NCBI RefSeq assembly: GCF_024703995.1
Contig: NZ_JAMXQV010000008.1
Span: 359,672-423,671, forward strand
Direction: 5' to 3'
Source of the DNA: Amycolatopsis iheyensis
GTDB taxonomy: Bacteria > Actinomycetota > Actinomycetes > Mycobacteriales > Pseudonocardiaceae
DNA length: 64,000 nt
Shown: piece by piece, positions 58,132 through 64,000 of the stretch
How positions within the stretch are numbered: position 1 is the stretch's first letter
Layout: each line of letters starts with the position of its first letter
Position numbers and translations under genes: made by a program
The notes under the pieces: generated by a model
Told to the model about the DNA's origin: nothing
Seen by the model: the letters and a program-made list of their open reading frames with translations, nothing else
The model's database searches: none

Positions 58132-58844
58132 CGGTGGACCTGGCGCACGACGTAGCCGACGCCGCGCACGGTCTGGATCAGCGGTTCGCCGGCGTCGGCG
58201 TCGATCTTGCGCCGCAGGTGGGAGATGACCAGTTCGACCACATTGGACCGGCCGCCGAAGTCGTACTCCCAGACGTGGTCGAGGATCTGCGCCTTGGTCA
58301 GCACCGACGGCGACCGGCGCATCAGATAGCGCAGCAGCTCGTACTCGGTCGGGGTCAGCTCGGCCGGCCGCTCGCCGCGGCGGACCTCGCGGGTGTCCTC
58401 GTCCAGCGTCAGGTCCCCGACCCGCAGCACCGCGCCCCGCGCCTCGGCCTGGTGCGCGACGCCGGTGCTGCGCCGCAGCACCGCGCGCAGCCGGGCCATC
58501 AGCTCCTCGACCGAAAACGGTTTCACGAGGTAGTCGTCGCCCCCGCGGGTGAGCCCGGCGATCCGGTCGGCCGTCGCGTCCTTGGCCGTGAGGAAGACCA
58601 CGGGCACCGCGTTGCCGTTCTCGCGCAGGCGGTCGAGCACGGTGAACCCGTCCAGGTCGGGCAGCATCAGGTCGAGCACGACGATGTCCGGCCCGAACGC
58701 CGCCGCCTCGCTGAGCGCGGCCTTGCCGGACCCGGCCGTGACCGCCTGCCAGCCCTCGTACCGGGCGACGGTGGCGACGAGGTCGGCGATGTGCGGCTCG
58801 TCGTCGACGACGAGCAGGCGCACGGGTTCGGAAGGCTGCACCAC
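58128..58844 (-). CDS. OmpR/PhoB-family response regulator
   Basis: 238-residue regulator. Receiver about 8-122 (RLLVVDDEPHIADLVATVAR, phosphoacceptor D58 in VVLDLMLPDLDG, and FLTAKDA), winged helix about 140-236 (ERPAELTPTEYELLRYLMRR, SVLTKAQILDHVWEYDFGGR and RKIDADAGEPLIQTVRGVGY). I chose the first GTG of the GTGGTG pair (58844); the second at 58841 is equally possible. Divergent from the ferric reductase-like gene over 135 bases, so it probably controls that operon. Overlaps the kinase gene by 4 nt. Confidence 0.92.
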   Translation of the reverse strand: MVQPSEPVRLLVVDDEPHIADLVATVARYEGWQAVTAGSGKAALSEAAAFGPDIVVLDLMLPDLDGFTVLDRLRENGNAVPVVFLTAKDATADRIAGLTRGGDDYLVKPFSVEELMARLRAVLRRSTGVAHQAEARGAVLRVGDLTLDEDTREVRRGERPAELTPTEYELLRYLMRRSPSVLTKAQILDHVWEYDFGGRSNVVELVISHLRRKIDADAGEPLIQTVRGVGYVVRQVHR

Positions 58845-58979
58845 CCCATCTTCTCCCGGCGCGCCGGGAGACGGCGACCGGTGGCGCGGGCCGACAGGAA
58901 TCCGACAGCCCGCACCCAGACTCGCCACAGATTCCGCGGTGAGGCTGATCTTCGTGAACCGAACCGAAGGGGAATCCGT

Positions 58980-60335
58980 GTGACCAGCATGACGCAGACC
59001 GCCGAGGCCACGCGCCCGGCGATCCGCCCCCGGATCGCCGCGAAATCCGGCCTCTTCACCTTCCTGGGCGCCAATGTCGCCGTCGTGACCGCGCTGTTCG
59101 CGCAGGCCGGCGTGTCGCAGAACGTGCTGATCACCATCGGCCGCCTCGCCGGCATGTACGGCGCGCTCGCCATCGCGTTCCAGCTGCTGCTCGTGGCCCG
59201 GCTGCCCTGGCTGGACCGGCGCATCGGGATGGACCGGCTGACCTCGTGGCACCGCTGGACCGGCTTCACGATCCTCTGGACGCTGCTGGCGCACCTGGTG
59301 TTCATCGTGTTCGGCTACGCGGAGGTGTCGAACAAGGGCGCCGTCGACGAACTGGTCGAGATGGCCGACACACTCGACGGCATCCTCCGGGCGCTGGTCG
59401 CGTTCGCCGTCATCCTCATCGTGGGCGCGGCTTCGGCGAAGTTCGCGCGCAAGCGGCTGGCGTACGAGACGTGGCACTTCATCCACCTCTACACCTACGC
59501 CGCGATCGTGCTGGCGTTCACGCACCAGATCGCGCTCGGCACGTCGTTCGCGAGCGCGCCGACGGCGAAGGCCTACTGGTGGACGATGTGGCTGAGCGCC
59601 GGCGCGGCCGTGCTCGCCGGGCGCGTCGTGCTGCCGCTGTGGCGGAACCTGCGCCACCAGCTGCGCGTCACCGCGGTGGTTTCCGAAGCCCCCGACGTCG
59701 TTTCGGTGTACATGTCCGGCAAGCACCTCGACAAGATGCCCGCCCGCGCGGGCCAGTTCTTCCTCTGGCGGTTCCTCACGAAGGACCGCTGGTGGCAGGC
59801 CAACCCCTTCTCGCTGTCCGCCGCGCCCGACGGCCGCAGCCTGCGCCTGACCGCGAAGGCGCTCGGCGACTCGAGTGCGTCGCTGCGCAACCTGCGCGTC
59901 GGGACACGCGTGTTCGCCGAAGGCCCGTACGGCGCGTTCACCACGATCCACCAGCAGCGGCCCGACGCCCTGCTCGTCGCGGGTGGCGTGGGCATCACGC
60001 CGATCCGCGCGCTGCTGGAGGACATCGACGGCCACGTCGTCGTGCTGTACCGGGTGCGCACCCAGGCCGACGCCGTGTTGCTGCCGGAGCTGAACGGGCT
60101 CGCCAAGGCCCGCGGCGCCGTCGTGAGTGTCCTCACCGGACCGGACCAGGCGGTCGGGCCGCGCGGCGCGATGCTCGGCCCGGCGAACCTGCACATGATG
60201 GTGCCGGACGTGCACGAGCGCGACGTGTTCGTCTGCGGCCCGCCGGGGATGACGTCGGCGGTGCTGCGCAGCCTGCGCGAGCTGCGCGTCCCCAAGACCC
60301 AGGTCCACGCCGAACGCTTCAGCCTCGCGGCCTAA
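58980..60335 (+). CDS. Ferric-reductase-like membrane flavohaem oxidoreductase
   Basis: 451-residue protein. About six membrane helices in residues 20-215 with heme-ligand-type His (LTSWHRWTGFTILWTLLAHL, LIHLYTYAAIVLAFTHQ type HLYTY) and a cytosolic FNR-like C-terminus: ANPFSLSAAPDGR (FAD), GGVGITPIRALLEDIDGHVV (NADH) and VFVCGPPGMTSAVLRSLREL. It moves electrons from NAD(P)H through FAD and heme across the membrane. GTG at 58980 has AAGGGGA upstream. It heads an operon with an FMN-binding and an ApbE gene, so the electron acceptor is likely the FMN-protein. Confidence 0.9.
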   Translation: MTSMTQTAEATRPAIRPRIAAKSGLFTFLGANVAVVTALFAQAGVSQNVLITIGRLAGMYGALAIAFQLLLVARLPWLDRRIGMDRLTSWHRWTGFTILWTLLAHLVFIVFGYAEVSNKGAVDELVEMADTLDGILRALVAFAVILIVGAASAKFARKRLAYETWHFIHLYTYAAIVLAFTHQIALGTSFASAPTAKAYWWTMWLSAGAAVLAGRVVLPLWRNLRHQLRVTAVVSEAPDVVSVYMSGKHLDKMPARAGQFFLWRFLTKDRWWQANPFSLSAAPDGRSLRLTAKALGDSSASLRNLRVGTRVFAEGPYGAFTTIHQQRPDALLVAGGVGITPIRALLEDIDGHVVVLYRVRTQADAVLLPELNGLAKARGAVVSVLTGPDQAVGPRGAMLGPANLHMMVPDVHERDVFVCGPPGMTSAVLRSLRELRVPKTQVHAERFSLAA

Positions 60336-60348
60336 AGGGGATCTTGAC

Positions 60349-60792
60349 GTGAAGAAGACCATTTTCGTCGTCGCGCTGTCGATCGCCGGGTTCATCGCGG
60401 TCTGGCGGTTCGAGCCCGGGCCGGTGCACAACACCGCTGTCGCGGCGCAGGCGCCGCCGAGCGTCGCCGCCCCGTCGACCGCGCCGGCGCCGCCGTCGGC
60501 TTCGTCCACTCCGGACAGTGCGAACGCGACGGTGACCACGCAGGGCACGCCGGAGTCGAGCAGCTACGGCGTCGTGCAGGTCCAGGTGACGTTCACCGGC
60601 TCTCGGATGGTCGCGGTCACGCTGCTGCAGGCGCCCGACGACGGGCGCGCGCTGACGGCTTTGCCGCGGCTGCAAGAAGAAGCGATCAAAGCGCAGAGTG
60701 CCGACATCGACACGGTGACCGGCGCGACCGAGACGAGCGAGTCGTACAAGACGTCGTTGCAGGCGGCCATCGACGCGCGGGGCAGCAGATGA
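60349..60792 (+). CDS. FMN-binding domain protein (ApbE substrate)
   Basis: 147-residue exported or anchored protein: membrane helix 4-20 (TIFVVALSIAGFIAVWRF), a Pro/Ala/Ser linker (35-70), then an FMN_bind domain ending IDTVTGATETSESYKTSLQA, where TGAT is the covalent-flavinylation motif with the modified Thr. The next gene encodes the flavin transferase. The likely role is an extracytoplasmic electron carrier for the adjacent ferric-reductase-like protein. Confidence 0.88.
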   Translation: MKKTIFVVALSIAGFIAVWRFEPGPVHNTAVAAQAPPSVAAPSTAPAPPSASSTPDSANATVTTQGTPESSSYGVVQVQVTFTGSRMVAVTLLQAPDDGRALTALPRLQEEAIKAQSADIDTVTGATETSESYKTSLQAAIDARGSR

Positions 60793-61529
60793 CCACCCGC
60801 GTCGAACAGGTGATGGGCCTGCCGATCTCCCTCGACCTCCGGGACGAAGGGGATTTCGCCGAGATCGTCGACGAAGTCTTCGTGTGGTTCCGGGACGTCG
60901 ACGCGAAGTTCAGTCCCTTCAAGGAGGACAGCGAAGTCAGCCGCTACGACCGCGGTGAGCTGACAGCGGAACGGCTGAGCGACGACCTCATCGAGGTGCT
61001 GGAGCTCTGCGCGTACTACGAGCAGCTTTCCGGCGGCGCGTTCCGCGCGCGGCTGCCCGGGCGCGGCCTCGACCCGTGCGCGGTGGTGAAGGGCTGGGCG
61101 GTGCAGCGCGCCGCCGACATGCTCAAGGCCGAGGGCGCGACGACGTTCTGCCTCAACGCGGGCGGCGACGTCGTCACGGCCGGCGAGCCGGAGCCGGGCC
61201 GGCCGTGGCGGGTCGGCGTGCGCCACCCAGAGCAGCCCCTAGCGGTGTGCGCGGTGCTGGAGTCGCGCAACGGCGCCATCGCGACGTCGGCGGCCTACGA
61301 GCGCGGCTCGCACATCTTCGACGGCCGCTCCGGCACCCCGGCGACCGGGCTGATGAGCGTCACCGTCGTGGCCGGCGACCTGGTCACGGCGGACGCGCTG
61401 GCGACGGCGGCGTTCGCGATGGGCGCCGAAGGCATCACGTGGGCGGCCGACCGGCCGGACTGCGAGATCCTCATCGTCGACGACAGCCGCCGCGTGCACC
61501 GGACGGCCGGGCTCGCCCTCGCTTCGTAA
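60789..61529 (+). CDS. apbE: FAD:protein FMN transferase (ApbE)
   Basis: 246-residue ApbE enzyme that attaches FMN to Thr of the TGAT motif using FAD. Family blocks: PISLDLRDEGDFAEIVDEVF, FSPFKEDSEVSRYDRGEL, LDPCAVVKGWAVQRAADMLK, NAGGDVVTAGEPEPGRPWRV and TVVAGDLVTADALATAAFAM. ATG at 60789 overlaps the FMN-binding gene stop (ATGA). It completes the module with the FMN-binding protein and the reductase. No signal peptide is obvious, unlike the lipoprotein ApbE of Gram-negatives. Confidence 0.93.
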   Translation: MTTRVEQVMGLPISLDLRDEGDFAEIVDEVFVWFRDVDAKFSPFKEDSEVSRYDRGELTAERLSDDLIEVLELCAYYEQLSGGAFRARLPGRGLDPCAVVKGWAVQRAADMLKAEGATTFCLNAGGDVVTAGEPEPGRPWRVGVRHPEQPLAVCAVLESRNGAIATSAAYERGSHIFDGRSGTPATGLMSVTVVAGDLVTADALATAAFAMGAEGITWAADRPDCEILIVDDSRRVHRTAGLALAS

Positions 61530-61592
61530 ATCGGTTCGCCCTCGCGCGGCGGCTCGGCCAGACTCGGGCGCAGCCGTCTGCCGAGGAGTGCC

Positions 61593-61973
61593 ATGCCTTC
61601 GTCCGTCCTGCACGTGTCCGTCGACTGCGCCGACCCGTACGCGCTCTGCCAGTGGTGGAGCCAGGTCACCGGGAAGCCGGTCCCCGACGAGGACCAGCCG
61701 GGCGACGACGAGTGCGGCATCGAGCTGGCCGGCGGCATCGACCTGCTGTTCCTCCGCGTGCCGGAGCCCAAGACGGTCAAGAACCGGCTGCACGTGTGCC
61801 TCCAGCCCGACGTCCCGCGCGACGAAGAGGTCAAGCGGCTCATGGACCTGGGCGCGACGATGGTGAACGACCTCCGCAAGCCGGACGGCAAGGGCTGGGC
61901 CGTGCTCGCCGACCCCGAGGGCAACGAGTTCTGCGTCCTGCGCAGCAAGGCCGAGCGGGCGGCGAACCCGTGA
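61593..61973 (+). CDS. VOC-family (glyoxalase-like) protein
   Basis: 126-residue vicinal-oxygen-chelate fold protein: VLHVSVDCADPYALCQWWSQ, VTGKPVPDEDQ and WAVLADPEGNEFCVLR, the latter a clear VOC end motif. Its metal-binding set is only partly recognisable, so function is unknown. It overlaps the methyltransferase start by 4 nt (GTGA). Confidence 0.83.
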   Translation: MPSSVLHVSVDCADPYALCQWWSQVTGKPVPDEDQPGDDECGIELAGGIDLLFLRVPEPKTVKNRLHVCLQPDVPRDEEVKRLMDLGATMVNDLRKPDGKGWAVLADPEGNEFCVLRSKAERAANP

Positions 61974-62797
61974 CCGACTCCTTCGCGATCAACAAGGCCA
62001 ACTGGGACGAGCGGGCGCCACTGCACGCGGCGTCGCCGGACTACAACTTCGCCGGCTTCATCGCGGATCCGGCGTACCTCAGCGGGGTGGTGACGTTCGA
62101 CCGGCCGCGCCTGGGCGACCTCACCGGGCTGCGCGCGGTGCACCTGCAGTGCCACATCGGCACGGACACGGTGTCGCTGGCGCGACTCGGCGCTTCGGTG
62201 ACCGGCCTGGACTTTTCGGGGGCGTCGCTCGCGGAGGCACGGCGGCTCGCGGCCGCGGCGGGCGCGTCGATCGACTTCCACGAAGCGAACGTCTACGACG
62301 CTGTCGAGGTGCTGGGCGCCGGGCGGTTCGACCTGGTCTACACCGGGATCGGCGCGTTGTGCTGGCTGCCGTCGGTCGATCGCTGGGCGTCGGTCGTCGC
62401 CGGGCTGCTGCGCCCGGGTGGGCGGCTGTTCATCCGCGAGTGCCACCCGATGCTGGGGACGCTCGACGAGACGGTCGAGCCGGCGGCACCGCGCTACCCG
62501 TACTTCGAGCACGCCGAGCCGATGGTGTTCGACGAGCCGGGCACCTACGTCGAGGTCGACCGCGAGCTCACCCACACGGTCAACCACGAGTGGGCGCACT
62601 CGCTCGGCGAGATCATCACCGCGCTGCTGGACCACGGCCTGGCGCTGACGGCGTTCACCGAGCACGACAGCGTCCCGTGGAACGCACTGCCCGGCCAGAT
62701 GACGCACGACGAGGCCACGGACGAGTGGCGGATGACGGACACGCCGTCGCGCGTGGCGGCGAGCTACACGCTCCAGGCGGTCAAGGCGAGTGCCTAG
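61970..62797 (+). CDS. Class I SAM-dependent methyltransferase
   Basis: 275-residue methyltransferase. SAM-binding motif I is AVHLQCHIGTDTVSLARLGA, followed by SVTGLDFSGASLAEARRLAA, FDLVYTGIGALCWLPSVDRW and RPGGRLFIRECHPMLG. The GTG at 61970 overlaps the VOC stop; VOC and methyltransferase are probably cotranslated. Substrate unknown. Confidence 0.86.
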   Translation: MTDSFAINKANWDERAPLHAASPDYNFAGFIADPAYLSGVVTFDRPRLGDLTGLRAVHLQCHIGTDTVSLARLGASVTGLDFSGASLAEARRLAAAAGASIDFHEANVYDAVEVLGAGRFDLVYTGIGALCWLPSVDRWASVVAGLLRPGGRLFIRECHPMLGTLDETVEPAAPRYPYFEHAEPMVFDEPGTYVEVDRELTHTVNHEWAHSLGEIITALLDHGLALTAFTEHDSVPWNALPGQMTHDEATDEWRMTDTPSRVAASYTLQAVKASA

Positions 62798-62806
62798 GGT
62801 GGTGCC

Positions 62807-63784
62807 ATGCCCCTGATCGCGGTCGCCACGCTCGGCGGCACCATCTCGATGGCCCCGGTCCCCGGCGAGGGCGGGGCCGTCCCCCGGCTCGGCGCGGCCG
62901 ACCTGATCGGCGGGCTCGGCGACCTGCCGTTCGACGTCCTGGCCGAGACCCTGGCCGGCATCGGCAGCGCGTCGCTGGACTTCGCGACGCTGCTGCGCTG
63001 CCGCGACTGGGGCCTGGCGCAGGACGCCGACGGGTTCGTGGTCGTGCAGGGCACGGACACCCTGGAGGAGACGGCGTACTTCCTCGAGCTGGTCTGGCCG
63101 GCCGAGATCCCGCTGGTGGTCACCGGCGCGATGCGCAACGCGGGGCTGCTCAGCGCGGACGGCCCGGCGAACCTGCGGGGCGCGCTGACCGTCGCGGCCG
63201 ACCCGCGCAGCCGCGGGCGCGGCGTGCTGGTGACGCTGAACGACGACGTCCACGCGGCGCGCTGGGTGCGGAAGGCGCATTCGAGCCACCTGGAAGCGTT
63301 TTCGTCGGCGCCGGCGGGCCCGCTCGGCATGGTCGTCGAGCACGCCGTGCACTACTTCCACCCTTCGCCGCCGAGGCTGCCTTCCCTGGCCGGGACCGAC
63401 TTTTCCGGTCTGGTCCCGGTGGTGGAGGCGGGCCTCGACGACTCGGGCGCGGTGCTGTCGCACGTGGCTTCGCAGCCGGAAGTGCGCGGGATCGTGCTGG
63501 CGGCGACGGGCGTGGGGCACGTGTCCGCCGCGACGGCGGACGTGGTGGCGCGGCTGGTGCCTTCGCTGCCGGTGGTCGTCGCTTCGCGGACGGGCGCCGG
63601 GCCGACGTTGCGTTCGACCTACGGCTTCCACGGTTCGGAGTCGAGCCTGATCACGATGGGCGCGACGATGGCGGGCTGGCTGGACGCGCGGAAGTCGCGG
63701 ATCCTCCTGCACACGCTGCTGGCCTCCGGCGCGGACCGGGCGGCGATCGAGCGGGAGTTCCGGGCGCGCGGCGATCTGGACTAG
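62807..63784 (+). CDS. L-asparaginase (type I/II family)
   Basis: 325-residue asparaginase that hydrolyses L-Asn to aspartate and ammonia. Catalytic motifs are LIAVATLGGTISM (first Thr, residues 2-14) and VVVQGTDTLEETAYFLELVW (second Thr and Asp). GAMRNAGLLSADGPANLRGA and HGSESSLITMGATMAGWLDA are further family blocks. No signal peptide, so cytosolic. It begins 9 bases after the methyltransferase stop, so it may be cotranscribed. Whether it prefers Asn or Gln cannot be told. Confidence 0.9.
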   Translation: MPLIAVATLGGTISMAPVPGEGGAVPRLGAADLIGGLGDLPFDVLAETLAGIGSASLDFATLLRCRDWGLAQDADGFVVVQGTDTLEETAYFLELVWPAEIPLVVTGAMRNAGLLSADGPANLRGALTVAADPRSRGRGVLVTLNDDVHAARWVRKAHSSHLEAFSSAPAGPLGMVVEHAVHYFHPSPPRLPSLAGTDFSGLVPVVEAGLDDSGAVLSHVASQPEVRGIVLAATGVGHVSAATADVVARLVPSLPVVVASRTGAGPTLRSTYGFHGSESSLITMGATMAGWLDARKSRILLHTLLASGADRAAIEREFRARGDLD

Positions 63785-63795
63785 ACCCGGCCCCG

Positions 63796-63878
63796 AGCGC
63801 CCCAATGTGGCCTTCGGTGCGTCAGACGCACCCAAGGCGGCCTTCGGTGCGTGTGACGCAACCAAGGCCACATTGAGG
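63796..63878. repeat. Family A palindromic repeat, divergent copy
   Basis: GCGCCCCAATGTGGCCTTCG and following bases, a second CGGCCTTCGGTGCGTGTGAC unit and a closing ACCAAGGCCACATTG form a longer, imperfect version of the 6316-6362 element. The expected ending CATTGGGGC is replaced by CATTGAGG followed by different DNA, so the element seems interrupted at about 63878. Confidence 0.7.
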
Positions 63879-64000
63879 TTTTCTCAATAGGGCTGGTGGG
63901 TGTGCGTGTTGGCTTGAGATGAGGCGTGGGGCCGCTGGTAGGACTGAGTTTGCGAAGACCAAGTCCGAGAGTCCAGAGGCCCCACGTGATTTCTTATAGT
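63879..64000 (+). mobile_element. Probable left end of an insertion sequence
   Basis: From about 63876 the sequence changes character and contains a self-complementary TTGAG-GTTTT-CTCAA (63874-63888), then a leader and a start codon. The GTG at 63986 begins VISYS, the sort of start seen in IS5-like transposases. The downstream part is outside the window, so the family and the terminal repeat cannot be confirmed. Confidence 0.45.
63986..64000 (+). CDS. Possible transposase start (partial, cut by window end)
   Basis: Five codons, GTG ATT TCT TAT AGT, follow a leader without an open frame. From memory, some actinomycete IS5-family transposases begin MISY. Five residues cannot establish a family. 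Confidence 0.3.

Overview
The window is high-GC actinobacterial DNA with many GTG starts, frequent 4-nt start/stop overlaps, a complete yrbE-mce operon and mycobacterium-like core gene order. Together these point to an actinomycete of the order Pseudonocardiales/Mycobacteriales; an Amycolatopsis-like Pseudonocardiaceae member is my best guess, but this is inferred from gene content and repeat families, not from a marker gene.

Core housekeeping genes frame the window. On the left, on the minus strand, are sepIVA-like, DUF177 and rpmF (cut by the window edge), then coaD and rsmD. In the middle is pyc, translationally coupled to an arginase-family gene. On the right are recG, a DAK2/FakA-like gene, rpmB, ung, a gamma-carbonic-anhydrase-like gene, thiL, a stand-alone Lrp ligand-binding domain, a DUF3515 gene and ddl. 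This is the order known from the Mycobacterium tuberculosis Rv2965c-Rv2981c region, here opened between rsmD and pyc by about 30 kb of accessory DNA.

The accessory block (about 4.1-33 kb) holds a HelD-type RNA polymerase recycling helicase, a very large HTH-nSTAND-WD40 protein (14 WD units), a small Clp-N/HTH pair divergent from an FAD monooxygenase, and a luciferase-like monooxygenase. It then carries a ten-gene mce lipid-import unit (13.8-23.3 kb: two YrbE permeases, MceA-F, two Mce-associated membrane proteins) followed by a cluster of exported proteins (23.3-29.3 kb). Four of these are tandem paralogues with a conserved Cys pair and a GYD motif, and two others share a different C-terminal domain. 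A PucR/CdaR-type regulator closes the cluster. The half-site TTCTTGTC/GACAAGAA recurs upstream of the mce operon, of the regulator and of the first paralogue, which suggests one regulon for lipid import plus secreted partner proteins.

Further right are a caspase-like membrane protein in a likely operon with a subtilase, an erythromycin-esterase-like protein divergent from a TetR regulator, a MocR/PdxR-type regulator with three AAGTGKAC direct repeats, and a two-component system divergent from a ferric-reductase/FMN-binding/ApbE flavin electron-transfer module. A VOC protein, a methyltransferase and an L-asparaginase follow, and the last ~120 bases look like the left end of an insertion sequence.

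Three families of palindromic repeats are scattered in the window. Some copies lie in intergenic DNA and some inside coding regions, including a perfect 36-bp palindrome in an Mce-associated gene and a 30-nt triplicate in the caspase gene linker.
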